A stretch of 64,000 nucleotides of DNA from UBA877 sp034436335 (GTDB lineage Bacteria > Chloroflexota > Anaerolineae > Anaerolineales > Villigracilaceae). The position numbers were made by a program, and so were the translations under genes. Shown one piece after another: positions 1-7,545 of the stretch (position 1 is the first letter of the stretch; each line of letters starts with the position of its first letter). A model generated the notes under the pieces. It worked only from the letters and a program-made list of their open reading frames with translations, was not told the DNA's origin and did not search any database. Where the stretch lies: positions 1 through 64,000 of the forward strand of contig DAOTVO010000021.1 in assembly GCA_034436335.1 (NCBI GenBank), in the 5' to 3' direction.

Positions 1-30
1 TACCTTACCAATCTAATATTGACAAGTTTG
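1..30. repeat. Left terminal inverted repeat of the IS630 element
   Basis: Starts TACCTTACCAATCTAAT and continues to a TGACAAGTTTG end. It pairs with the reverse complement of 1178-1207, with differences at only about six positions. The first two bases TA are half of the presumed target duplication. Confidence 0.88.
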
Positions 31-691
31 GATAGAGGCGTTTGAGCTTGGTGCGAGCGTTATCCATGCTAAATTGCCAGTCGATGGTCGTGTGTTGCGC
101 GTTGCGAGCCGCTTCCCAAGCGGTGATTTCACAAGTCAAAGTTTGTATGTCTGGGATGCGCTCGCCCAGACATTGTTCACTCAAGATGCCGATTTCAATT
201 TCGACCATATTCAGCCAACTGGCATGTTTGGGTGTCGCATGAAATTCCAGCCGATCCAGGATGCGTTTGGCTTCGGCCGGTGCGAAGGTTTCATACAGCG
301 AGGCGGGAGCGTGCGTATTGAGATTATCCAGCACGAGGATAATCTTGTCGGCGCTCGGAAAAAGCACATCCACCAGGCAACGCATGCAATGGGCGAAGTC
401 GATTTTGGTGCGCTGGTCGGTCACCAACACATGTCGCCAACCGGCACGGTGTTGGTAAAAGACAAATAGGTTGCAGGTTCCATTGCGTTTGTACTCGTAA
501 TCATAACGGGCGGGTCGGCCTGGCTGGAGCGGCAAGGGCTGGCGGACCTCCATGATCAGTTGAACCAGCTTTTCGTCGAAGCAGACAACTGGACGGCTTG
601 GATCATAGGGTCGGGCATACACCTCCAGAACATCTTCCATCCGCCAAACGAACTCTGCGCCAATCGCCGGAATGCACCATTTCTTTTTCAC
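5..691 (-). CDS. IS630 transposase, C-terminal DDE catalytic frame
   Basis: This frame carries the DDE nuclease domain of an IS630/Tc1-mariner transposase. The three acidic residues are visible in order: the D of VVCFDEKLVQL, the D of LVLDNLNTHAP and the E of SWLNMVEIEIG. The DNLNTH and TPKHASWLNMVE signatures are typical of the family. No ribosome binding site precedes its first ATG. The frame is open through the A8 tract at 707-714, where reading ELKK-NAS becomes ELKKKRIKLDV after a -1 shift. The functional product is therefore probably one protein spanning 5-1131. The catalytic residues are intact, so the element may still be active. Confidence 0.88.
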   Translation of the reverse strand: MKKKWCIPAIGAEFVWRMEDVLEVYARPYDPSRPVVCFDEKLVQLIMEVRQPLPLQPGRPARYDYEYKRNGTCNLFVFYQHRAGWRHVLVTDQRTKIDFAHCMRCLVDVLFPSADKIILVLDNLNTHAPASLYETFAPAEAKRILDRLEFHATPKHASWLNMVEIEIGILSEQCLGERIPDIQTLTCEITAWEAARNAQHTTIDWQFSMDNARTKLKRLYPNLSILDW

Positions 692-1131
692 ATCCAGTTT
701 GATGCGTTTTTTTTCAACTCTTTGCGAACGGTTTCTGATGAAATCTCGTCCACCACCTGCAAGGCAACCAGGCGGTCGGACAACAAGTCAAGCGTCCATC
801 GCTTCCGTCCGGGCGGAGGCTGGCTCTGGCTCAGGGCAATCAAGGTTGCCTGCCCTTTCCCATCCAATTTCTTGCGAGCGCCCGGTCTCGGCCTCTCGTT
901 GATCGCCCCTTCCAGATTACCTTCCACAAACCGCTGGCGGGTGCGCTGGACGGTGGCGGGACTGGTATGCAAACTCTTGGCGATGTCCTGATCCGTCTTG
1001 CCTTCGTCCGCCAGTAATAGAATTTGCGCCCGCATGACCTTGCGCGAGGACCGCTTACCACTTTGAATCAATTTCAGCAGCACAGCGCGTTCATCATCTG
1101 TCAAATCAACAATGTAAATCTTGTTCGCCAT
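688..1131 (-). CDS. IS630 transposase, N-terminal frame (helix-turn-helix)
   Basis: This is the DNA-binding half of the transposase, about 147 residues. The start is taken at the ATG at 1131 (MANKIYIV), because AGGAGAG lies just upstream; a GTG at 1161 opens the same frame but has no such site. The N-terminal half has a Psq/MerR-like helix-turn-helix (DQDIAKSLHTSPATVQRTRQ) followed by a second helix-turn-helix segment, the usual IS630 arrangement. Just before its stop the frame crosses eight A residues (minus strand, positions 714-707). There a -1 slip would join it to the catalytic frame. Without the slip it ends ten codons later as a non-catalytic protein. Confidence 0.85.
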   Translation of the reverse strand: MANKIYIVDLTDDERAVLLKLIQSGKRSSRKVMRAQILLLADEGKTDQDIAKSLHTSPATVQRTRQRFVEGNLEGAINERPRPGARKKLDGKGQATLIALSQSQPPPGRKRWTLDLLSDRLVALQVVDEISSETVRKELKKNASNWM

Positions 1132-1177
1132 CGCTCTCTCCTGGATTGCCTTTTTGCCCACAGTTTACCAGAAGCAA

Positions 1178-1207
1178 CGAACTTATCAGCATTATTTTGG
1201 TAAGGTA
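1178..1207. repeat. Right terminal inverted repeat of the IS630 element
   Basis: Reverse complement starts TACCTTACCAAAATAAT and ends with TGATAAGTTCG, matching the left end. It closes with TA at 1206-1207, next to non-element sequence. Confidence 0.88.
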
Positions 1208-1396
1208 CTAGCCACCTGAGTTTCTTGATGTGTCAGGGTTGCTGACCCTGACACACATCTGACCGGAGGTCTCCTCATTGACAAAGGAGACCACCGGTCA
1301 GTTTTTTGGGTGGGGTTGGGAGACCCCTCCACACTTGTCAGTAGGTCACGTTTTCAATGTGACGGCGGAGGAAGTCACTCAAAATGCGTGACCTAC
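1208..1396. repeat. Cluster of intergenic palindromes beside the IS element
   Basis: Three inverted repeats fill this gap. The first has 11-bp arms at 1229-1239 and 1245-1255 (TGTGTCAGGGT). The second is a long stem, 1259-1275 with 1285-1301, with one A/A mismatch, followed by six T at 1302-1307; it looks like a rho-independent terminator for rightward transcription leaving the IS element. The third has 10-bp arms, 1341-1350 and 1387-1396, overlapping the panC stop codon, and encloses a smaller GTCAC/GTGAC palindrome. No gene is visible here. Confidence 0.6.
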
Positions 1397-2232
1397 GTTT
1401 CCCCAATCACGAAATTATCAATCAACCTCGTCTTGCCCACAAAGACTGCCATCGAGAGCAGGGACTTGCCGGTCACGGTTCCCAACTCTTCCAGCGTGTC
1501 GTAGTCGGCGCAGGAGACGTATTGCAGCCGCGCCAGCGGCTCGGCGTTGATCATATCGGCCATGATGCGGCGCAGAACTTCCGCATCCCGCTCGCCTGCC
1601 TCATAGGCCGCTTTCGCCGCGCTCAAGGCGCGGAACAGCACCGTCGCCGCTTTGCGTTCCTCCGGGTTCAGGTACGTGTTGCGGCTGGACATGGCCAGCC
1701 CGTCCGGCTCGCGCACGGTGGGGCAGACGACGATTTCGATGGGGAAATCCAGGTCGCGTGCCATGCGCCGGATGACGGCCGCCTGCTGGGCGTCCTTCTG
1801 CCCGAAATAAGCCTTCTGCGGCCCAACGGCGTTGAACAACTTGGCGACGACCGTCGTCACGCCGCGAAAATGACCCGGACGCTGCGCCCCCTCCAGCGGG
1901 GCGGTCAGCCCCTCGACCGTGACCCAGGTCTGGAAGCCGGGCGGGTACATGACCTCGGGCGTGGGTGTCCAGACCAGGTCGGCGCCCGCCGCTTCGAGCA
2001 GTGCCAGGTCACGCGGCAGGTCGCGCGGGTACTTGTCCAGGTCTTCGTTTGGTCCGAACTGGGTCGGGTTGACGAAAATGCTCACGACCACGCTGGTGCA
2101 TTCGCGGCGGGCGCGCTCGACTAGCGAAATGTGTCCAGCGTGCAAGTAGCCCATGGTCGGGACGAAGCCCACCGGTCCCGGCAGGCGGGCACGGGCGGCG
2201 CGTAATTCTTCAAGGGAAGTTACAGTCTGCAT
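1393..2232 (-). CDS. panC: Pantothenate synthetase
   Basis: Ligates pantoate to beta-alanine using ATP, the last step of pantothenate (vitamin B5) synthesis, in the cytosol. The 279 residues match the family length. Visible motifs are PTMGYLHAGH (the HIGH-like nucleotide motif), VNPTQF, the AYFGQKDAQQ stretch and the SSRNTYL segment. The start is set at the ATG at 2232 (MQTVTSLEEL), with GGAG about eleven bases upstream. A longer frame adds eleven residues that do not resemble the family. No panB or panD lies beside it, so it stands alone, divergent from ssb. Confidence 0.95.
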   Translation of the reverse strand: MQTVTSLEELRAARARLPGPVGFVPTMGYLHAGHISLVERARRECTSVVVSIFVNPTQFGPNEDLDKYPRDLPRDLALLEAAGADLVWTPTPEVMYPPGFQTWVTVEGLTAPLEGAQRPGHFRGVTTVVAKLFNAVGPQKAYFGQKDAQQAAVIRRMARDLDFPIEIVVCPTVREPDGLAMSSRNTYLNPEERKAATVLFRALSAAKAAYEAGERDAEVLRRIMADMINAEPLARLQYVSCADYDTLEELGTVTGKSLLSMAVFVGKTRLIDNFVIGET

Positions 2233-2314
2233 ACAGTTCCAATCTCCTACTTGATTTTTAGCCAAACGTCATTACACTAATCATAACAAACTTCGCTGGG
2301 AAAGGAGATAAAAA

Positions 2315-2701
2315 ATGCCCGCTCTCAACCGTGTTCAATTGATCGGCCGCCTCGGCAAGGACCCGGAGACGCGTTTCACGCCGACCGGCAAGAAGGTGAC
2401 ACATTTCAGTTTGGCCGTCAGCAACCGCTGGAAAAGCGCCGACGGCGAGATGAAGGAATACACCGAATGGATTAACATCGAAGCCTGGGGACGGCTGGGC
2501 GAAATCTGCCAGCAGTATCTGCATAAAGGCAGCCTGGTGTACGTGGAAGGCCGCCTGAAGACCGACCGCTACGAGGACAAGGACGGCGAGACCAAGTATT
2601 TCACCAAGGTCGTCGCCCTGACGATGCAGATGCTGGATAAGAAGCCGGAGGAGGAGCCGGTCTCGACCGTGGAGGAAGAACAGGCCGAGTACGAGGCGTA
2701 G
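2315..2701 (+). CDS. ssb: Single-stranded DNA-binding protein
   Basis: Coats single-stranded DNA during replication and repair. The N-terminal 105 residues form the OB-fold: MPALNRVQLIGRLGKDPETR opens it, and FSLAVSNRW and EWINIEAWGRLGEIC follow. The tail is short and acidic (EEEQAEYEA), without the DDIPF-like tip by which many SSBs recruit partners, and at 128 residues the protein is on the short side. An AAAGGAGAT ribosome site lies eight bases before the ATG. A strong terminator follows at 2713-2753. It stands alone, without rpsF or rpsR, so it may be a stand-alone ssb copy. Confidence 0.94.
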   Translation: MPALNRVQLIGRLGKDPETRFTPTGKKVTHFSLAVSNRWKSADGEMKEYTEWINIEAWGRLGEICQQYLHKGSLVYVEGRLKTDRYEDKDGETKYFTKVVALTMQMLDKKPEEEPVSTVEEEQAEYEA

Positions 2702-2712
2702 AGGCAGGAATC

Positions 2713-2753
2713 AAAAAGGCGCAAACCGATCTTCGTGTTTGCGCCTTTTTTTT
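2713..2753. terminator. Bidirectional rho-independent terminator
   Basis: A9-bp GC-rich stem, GGCGCAAAC at 2718-2726 with GTTTGCGCC at 2737-2745, is flanked by five A on the left and eight T on the right. It can therefore end both ssb (plus) and the converging peptidase gene (minus). Confidence 0.9.
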
Positions 2754-2765
2754 ATTTCTTCTTCC

Positions 2766-4529
2766 TTAGTTCATCTTCTCCAACTCATCTACCAGTTTGG
2801 CCAGCACATCGAAGCCGCCCTGCCAGAAGGCCTGCGAGCGGATGTCGATGCCGGCGGCGGCGCAAATCTCGGCCGGGGACTTCGAGCCGCCGGCGGCAAG
2901 AATCTCCATGTAGCGCGGCTTGAAGGTCTCGCCCTCGGCCTTGTATTGCTGATAGAGCGCCAGGACGAGCAACTGCCCGAAGGCGTAGGCATAGACGTAG
3001 AAGGGGGTGTGGTAGATGTGCGGGATGGAGACCCACTCCCACTTGAATTCGTCGCCCACTTCCACCGCCTCGCCGAACTGCTCTTTGAGATTCTCCATGT
3101 AAGCCGCGGCCAGTTCATCCACCGAGGCGTTGTTCTGGATCATCTCGTGCGCCTGCTTCTCGAAGAGGGCGAAGAAGGACTGGCGCATGATCGTGGCGTA
3201 GGAGTCGTCCATCTGGCGGAAGAGGAGGTCGCGGCGCACGGCCTCGTCGCTCTCGGCGGCCAGGAGTTTGTCAATGAGCATCATCTCGCCGAAGGTGGAG
3301 GCCGTCTCGGCCAGCGGCAGGGAGGAGTGGAAGGTAAAGACGCTGTGGTGCTCGGCCATCATCGAGTGGATGGCGTGACCGAGTTCGTGCGCCATGGTGG
3401 CCACATCGTCGGCGCGGCCCTGGTAGTTGATTTTGACCCAGGGCGTCAGGCCCGGCACGACCGAGGCGCAGAAGGCGCCGCTCTGCTTGCCTTTGCGCAC
3501 CTCGCTGTCGAGGTGATTTTCATCGAAGACGCGCCGCGCCAGTTCGCCGAAGCGGGGATGGAACGAGGCGAAGGACTCCAGCACCATCTCGGCGGCGCGG
3601 CCAAACTCGTACTGTTTGTCTGATTTGACTACCGGGGCGTAGATGTCGTAGCGGCGCAGTTTGTCCATGCCCAACAGGCGCGCTTTGAGGCGGAAGAAGC
3701 GCTGGAAGATGACCGCATTCTGCTTGGCTACTTGGAGCAGGACTTCGACGGCTTCGTCGGGGATGTCGTTGCCGAGGTTGCGCGCCGCGATCGGGCTGGC
3801 AAAGCGGCGCAGGGTCAGGTTTTCGTTGCGCCAATCGCGGACGAGGGTCTGGTACATCTGGCCGAGCAGGGCGCCGTCCTCGCCGTAGACGCGGTAGAGT
3901 TCCTGGTAGGCGCGGGCGCGCAGGTCGGGGTCGTCGCGGCGGACGAGGGACATCAGTTCGCCGCGCGTCATCTCCTTCGTCTCGCCGTCCACTTCCACCT
4001 TGAAGACGTAGCGGTTGGTGAGGGCGTCGTAGAGGGTGATGAGCGCTTCGCGGCCGGTGACGTTCTTCAGATTGGCAATTTTTTCTTCCGGCTCGGTGAG
4101 GGTATGCGGCTTGAACTTGCGCATCACTTCGAGGAAGTAGCGGTAGTCGCCGGAGGCTTCCATCAGGCGGGCGGCATTGGCCTCGTCGAGGTCCTTCCAC
4201 CACAGGCTGAAGAAGAGGGTGCGGTTTTCCATCTCGGCCATGAATTGCTGGATGCGTCCCAGCAGGGCCTGGATGCGCTGGTCCTGGGTGTCGGCGGCGA
4301 AGGCCAGCCCGGCGTAGGAGTACATCTTATTAGCCAGTTTGGTGACTTCTTCCAGGTCGTGCAGGATTTCCAGAAAACTGCCGACCGGCAGGTCGGGCTG
4401 CAACTGCGGGCGCAGTTTCTCAAAGGCGGCGACCTGTTCGTCCAGTTGCCGGAAGGCGGCCTCCAGTTCGGGGCTATCGGGGGCGGGGAAGAGATCGGCG
4501 AGCGACCAGGGGGAAAGTTGGTAGGACAT
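2766..4529 (-). CDS. pepF: M3-family oligoendopeptidase F-like metallopeptidase
   Basis: A cytosolic zinc peptidase that degrades short peptides. The 587 residues match the M3B/PepF family. The zinc motif HELGH sits in VATMAHELGHAIHSMMAEH, with the third ligand Glu in PLAETASTFGEMM about 25 residues later. The C-terminal stretch HIYHTPFYVYAYAFGQLL is typical of the family. The start is the ATG at 4529 (MSYQLSPWSL), because AAGGAG lies just upstream; the frame stays open for 34 further codons of non-coding character that overlap a repeat. It converges on ssb and shares its terminator. No signal peptide is visible. The exact substrate is unknown. Confidence 0.93.
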   Translation of the reverse strand: MSYQLSPWSLADLFPAPDSPELEAAFRQLDEQVAAFEKLRPQLQPDLPVGSFLEILHDLEEVTKLANKMYSYAGLAFAADTQDQRIQALLGRIQQFMAEMENRTLFFSLWWKDLDEANAARLMEASGDYRYFLEVMRKFKPHTLTEPEEKIANLKNVTGREALITLYDALTNRYVFKVEVDGETKEMTRGELMSLVRRDDPDLRARAYQELYRVYGEDGALLGQMYQTLVRDWRNENLTLRRFASPIAARNLGNDIPDEAVEVLLQVAKQNAVIFQRFFRLKARLLGMDKLRRYDIYAPVVKSDKQYEFGRAAEMVLESFASFHPRFGELARRVFDENHLDSEVRKGKQSGAFCASVVPGLTPWVKINYQGRADDVATMAHELGHAIHSMMAEHHSVFTFHSSLPLAETASTFGEMMLIDKLLAAESDEAVRRDLLFRQMDDSYATIMRQSFFALFEKQAHEMIQNNASVDELAAAYMENLKEQFGEAVEVGDEFKWEWVSIPHIYHTPFYVYAYAFGQLLVLALYQQYKAEGETFKPRYMEILAAGGSKSPAEICAAAGIDIRSQAFWQGGFDVLAKLVDELEKMN

Positions 4530-4574
4530 GGGACTCCTTGGTGAAATGCGAGAGAATGGTGGATTCAAGTCGGT

Positions 4575-4658
4575 CACAGATGAACACCGACAAAGTGGAT
4601 TTTTGTAACTTTGAGACGGATGTTCATCCAAAATCAGTGTTATCTGTGTTCATCTGTG
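4575..4658. repeat. Inverted repeat of the CACAGATGAACAC type
   Basis: A perfect 13-bp inverted repeat (CACAGATGAACAC at 4575-4587, GTGTTCATCTGTG at 4646-4658) encloses 58 bases. The stretch ATCTGTGTTCATCTGTGG resembles low-complexity intergenic units seen scattered in many environmental bacterial genomes. A related unit lies at 45549-45589. Confidence 0.6.
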
Positions 4659-4672
4659 GTTCAAAAAACCTC

Positions 4673-5731
4673 TTAGACGTTGAAGCGGATGTGGACGATG
4701 TCCCCATCCTTGACGATATAGTCCTTGCCTTCCAGGCGCAGTTTGGCTTTGGCCTTGGCCTCGGCCATGCTGCCCAGTTTGAGCAAGTCGGCGCAAGCGA
4801 CTACCTCGGCGCGCACAAAACCCTTCTGCAGGTCGGTGTGGATGGCACCGGCCGCTTCCAGCGCCGTCGCACCGCGCCGCGTCGTCCAGGCGCGGACTTC
4901 GTCTTCGCCGACCGTGAAGAACGACTGCTGATTGAGCAGGTCGTAGGAAATCTTGATCATCCGGTCGAGCGAGAGTTCGGTGATGCCGTATTCCTGCATG
5001 AAGACGGCCGCGTCTTCGGGCGGGAGTTGGGCCAATTCCATTTCCAGTTTGCCCTGCAGGGCCACCACCGGCGCCTCGGCGTGGACCTGGGGAGCGGGCT
5101 GCCCCTCGCCGAGGTTGAGCAGCACGAGCAGCGGTTTGCGCGTCAGCAGGCCGAAGCCGGAGAGGAACTTCTCCTCCTCGGCGGAGATTTCCACCCCGCG
5201 CAACGGTTTTTCGGCTGCCAGCACCTCGTGCAGACGGGTGAAGAGCGCCGTCTGGCGTTCGTTGATGACCTTGTCCGTGCCGCCTTTTTTGCGCTCCTCG
5301 GCCAGGCGTTCCAACTTGCGCTCGACGGCAATCAGGTCGTTGAGCATCAGTTCGGCGTTCATCGAGTCGATGTCGCGCTGCGGGTCCACGCTGCCGAAGG
5401 GGTGAGGGACGTTTTCGTCGGGGAAGCAGCGCACCACGTGGAGGAGGCCGTCCATCTGGGTCAGTTGGTTGAGCAGCGCGCCGGCGATGCCGCTCTTGGC
5501 GGCCCCGCCCTCCAGCCCGGCGATGTCGGCGTAGGTGACCTTGGCGTAGATGGTCTTGCGCGGCTTGAAGAGGGCCGAGAGGGCGTCCACGCGCGGGTCG
5601 GGGACGTCCACCACGGCGGTGTGAACTTCGATGCGGCCGGCCGAGGCGGTGGTCGGGGCGTGGCCGCGCGTCAGGGCGTTGAAGAGGGTGGTCTTGCCGG
5701 ATTGGGGAAAACCGATGATACCGAGTTTCAT
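4673..5731 (-). CDS. ychF: Redox-regulated ATPase YchF (Obg-like)
   Basis: A ribosome-associated P-loop ATPase of the TRAFAC class, implicated in translation and oxidative stress responses. The 352 residues fit the family. The P-loop is GFPQSGKTTLFNAL at residues 7-20, the switch region contains VDVPDPRVDALS, and the C-terminal TGS domain ends KDGDIVHIRFNV. The usual NKxE guanine-specificity motif is replaced by LLNLGEG, as expected for the ATP-specific YchF branch. It is transcribed leftward, away from tRNA-Leu. Confidence 0.95.
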   Translation of the reverse strand: MKLGIIGFPQSGKTTLFNALTRGHAPTTASAGRIEVHTAVVDVPDPRVDALSALFKPRKTIYAKVTYADIAGLEGGAAKSGIAGALLNQLTQMDGLLHVVRCFPDENVPHPFGSVDPQRDIDSMNAELMLNDLIAVERKLERLAEERKKGGTDKVINERQTALFTRLHEVLAAEKPLRGVEISAEEEKFLSGFGLLTRKPLLVLLNLGEGQPAPQVHAEAPVVALQGKLEMELAQLPPEDAAVFMQEYGITELSLDRMIKISYDLLNQQSFFTVGEDEVRAWTTRRGATALEAAGAIHTDLQKGFVRAEVVACADLLKLGSMAEAKAKAKLRLEGKDYIVKDGDIVHIRFNV

Positions 5732-5794
5732 CTTGTCCTGTAAGTTGTGGTAAAATTTGGCGCGCCGTAGGGCGGAATTTATTCCGCCTTACAA

Positions 5795-5879
5795 GCCGGA
5801 GTGGCGGAACTGGCAGACGCGCGCGACTCAAAATCGCGAGGGCCTCGCGCCCGTGTGGGTTCGACTCCCACCTTCGGCA
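5795..5879 (+). tRNA. tRNA-Leu (anticodon CAA)
   Basis: A class II tRNA of 85 nt. The acceptor GCCGGAG pairs with CTTCGGC, the anticodon stem CGCGA/TCGCG encloses the loop CTCAAAA (anticodon CAA, reading UUG), there is a long variable arm, and the T-loop GTTCGACTC is canonical. The discriminator is A and CCA is not encoded. A TAAAAT hexamer at 5751-5756 is a possible -10 box. Confidence 0.95.
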
Positions 5880-5894
5880 TTATATCAAAATTCC

Positions 5895-6020
5895 CTTCGA
5901 CGGGGAGTAGCGACCGCCTGCGGGCGGAGCCGGTCATCGTCAAGACGGAGTGCCCTTCGAGAAAACTGAGGCTGGGCTTCCCGGTGTCCGGAGCGCGATC
6001 AAGCGTCCGCGAGACCGCCA
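5895..6020 (+). promoter_or_regulatory. Candidate yybP-ykoY (manganese) riboswitch
   Basis: Three landmarks of this aptamer class are in the right order. The first is GGGGAGTAGC at 5902-5911. Next comes a hairpin built on GACCG (5912-5916) with CGGTC (5931-5935), followed by ATCGTCAAGACGG. The last is GCGAGACC at 6009-6016. Bases 5899-5903 (GACGG) can pair with CCGCC at 6015-6019 with one mismatch to form the closing P1 helix. The same 3' bases form the 5' arm of the terminator at 6010-6033, so ligand binding would favour readthrough, the usual arrangement for this class. It precedes a small membrane protein, and a P-type ATPase lies two genes on. The assignment comes from remembered consensus, not a covariance-model search. 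Confidence 0.6.
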
Positions 6021-6044
6021 CAAGGCGGTCTCGTTTCTTTTTCT
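6010..6044 (+). terminator. Rho-independent terminator (riboswitch expression platform)
   Basis: A perfect 10-bp stem, CGAGACCGCC at 6010-6019 with GGCGGTCTCG at 6024-6033, has an ACAA loop and is followed by TTTCTTTTTCT. It overlaps the 3' end of the putative aptamer and could also end readthrough from tRNA-Leu. Confidence 0.85.
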
Positions 6045-6071
6045 CGGCTGCTGATTCGAAAGGAGCGTCGG

Positions 6072-6185
6072 ATGAAGTATCCCTTGATTTTTCTCGTCCT
6101 CGATGTCTTGATGTTTTCTGCGTATATGCTGGCGGTATTGGTTCATTTCATCCGCCGCATCTTTTCCGGCCGTACAAAGTTGTAA
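6072..6185 (+). CDS. Small single-span membrane protein (37 residues)
   Basis: An ATG at 6072 is preceded by AAGGAGCG at ideal spacing. The product begins MKYPLIFLVLDVLMF, is almost entirely one hydrophobic helix (residues 4-27), and ends with a basic tail (IRRIFSGRTKL), giving N-out/C-in or a simple membrane anchor by the positive-inside rule. It lies 39 bases after the terminator hairpin of the putative manganese riboswitch and 69 bases before glgC. By context it could be a small regulator or partner of a metal transporter. I do not recognise a family, and the function is unknown. Confidence 0.62.
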   Translation: MKYPLIFLVLDVLMFSAYMLAVLVHFIRRIFSGRTKL

Positions 6186-6254
6186 TCTGCTCCCCGTTTC
6201 TCTAGGCATGCGATAAAATAGAAATCATCCTATCCCAACCTGTGGAGGAAGACG

Positions 6255-7508
6255 ATGCCGACAATGAATGATATCCTGGCAGTCATCTTGGGTGGGGGAC
6301 GCGGCCAGAGATTGTATCCCTTGACAAAATTACGCTCAAAACCTGCCGTGCCGATTGCAGGCAAATATCGCTTGATTGACATCCCGATCAGCAATTGCAT
6401 CAATTCCGGCATCTTTCGGATTGATGTCCTCACCCAATACAACTCGCATTCCCTCCATCGTCACATTACCCAGACGTATCACTTCGATACCTTCCATCTC
6501 GGCTTTGTCGAAATCCTGGCCGCCGAACAGACGCCCGAGTCGGTAGACTGGTATCAGGGCACGGCCGACGCCGTCCGCAAGCAACTCTTTCAGATACGCG
6601 CGGCGCGCGCCGACTATGTGCTCATCCTGGCCGGCGATCATCTCTACCGCATGGACTACGCGCCGATGGCCGAATTTCACTGGGAGCATCACGCGGATAT
6701 CACCGTCGCCGTCCAGCCGGTAGCGCGCGAAGATGCCTCCCGTTTTGGCATTCTCAAACGCGACGCAGAGGGTCGTATCACCGATTTCGTCGAAAAGCCC
6801 AAAGACCCCGCCGTGCAGGAAAAGTTCGTCAGCCGCGCCGACCCTGAACGTCCCTTCCTTGGCTCGATGGGCATTTATCTCTTTAACACCGAGGCGCTGA
6901 TAGACCTGCTGACCGACAACCCCGATTTCGACGATTTCGGCTCCGACATCATTCCCTACGCCATCAAGAATTGCACCGTTTGCGGCTATGATTTCGACGG
7001 CTATTGGGCCGACATCGGGACGATTCGCTCCCTCTACGAAACCAACCTCAACCTGACGACTGCGAACCCGCCCTTCAACTTTTACGACGCCCAACATCCC
7101 ATCTACACCCATGCCCGCTTCCTGCCCGGCTCGGTGGTGGAAGACAGCGTTCTGAAAGACGTCCTGCTGACCGAGGGCTGCCGCATCCAGAAAGCCGAAA
7201 TCACCCATTCGGTCATCGGCGTCCGCTCGGTCATCGCCGCCGGAACGGTCATCCGGGACAGTATCCTGATGGGCGCGGACTATTATGCCAGCGAAATGCC
7301 CGGCCTGCCGTCCATCGGCATCGGCTCGAATTGCTATATCGAGGGCGCCATCATTGACAAGAACGCCCGCATCGGGAACGATGTGGTCATCCGTCCTTTC
7401 CCGCGCGGCTACGAGTACACGGGCGAGAATTGGACGGTTCAGGACGGCATCGTCGTCATCCCCAAGAACTGTGTTCTTCCTGCCGGAACGCGCATCGAAC
7501 CGGCATGA
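6255..7508 (+). CDS. glgC: Glucose-1-phosphate adenylyltransferase
   Basis: Makes ADP-glucose from glucose-1-phosphate and ATP, the committed step of bacterial glycogen synthesis. The 417 residues fit the family. The nucleotidyltransferase domain opens with AVILGGGRGQRLYPLT and KPAVPIAGKYRLIDIPISN. The left-handed beta-helix C-terminal domain starts near residue 295 (ARFLPGSVVEDSVL) and ends around NARIGNDVVI. GGAGGA precedes the ATG at 6255. A possible -10 box TAAAAT is at 6214-6219, so the gene may have its own promoter independent of the riboswitch upstream. No other glycogen gene is in the window. Confidence 0.96.
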   Translation: MPTMNDILAVILGGGRGQRLYPLTKLRSKPAVPIAGKYRLIDIPISNCINSGIFRIDVLTQYNSHSLHRHITQTYHFDTFHLGFVEILAAEQTPESVDWYQGTADAVRKQLFQIRAARADYVLILAGDHLYRMDYAPMAEFHWEHHADITVAVQPVAREDASRFGILKRDAEGRITDFVEKPKDPAVQEKFVSRADPERPFLGSMGIYLFNTEALIDLLTDNPDFDDFGSDIIPYAIKNCTVCGYDFDGYWADIGTIRSLYETNLNLTTANPPFNFYDAQHPIYTHARFLPGSVVEDSVLKDVLLTEGCRIQKAEITHSVIGVRSVIAAGTVIRDSILMGADYYASEMPGLPSIGIGSNCYIEGAIIDKNARIGNDVVIRPFPRGYEYTGENWTVQDGIVVIPKNCVLPAGTRIEPA

Positions 7509-7545
7509 ATTTGACCACCTTAACCCACCTTTGGAGTAAACGTCG

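Larger units (their letters stand above)
1..1207 (-). mobile_element. Complete IS630-family insertion sequence
   Basis: The element has 30-bp imperfect terminal inverted repeats at 1-30 and 1178-1207, each starting TACCTTACCAA, with TA at both outer ends, as expected for the TA target of IS630/Tc1 elements. Between them lie two overlapping reading frames that form one DDE transposase after a -1 frameshift. The left repeat coincides with the first base of the window, so the sequence probably breaks here because this is a repeated element. Nothing suggests decay: both frames are intact and the repeats match at about 24 of 30 positions. Confidence 0.93.

Noticed and set aside
1259..1307. Terminator for panC
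   Set aside because: The T-run lies on the plus strand, whereas panC is read leftward; it fits rightward transcription from the IS element instead.
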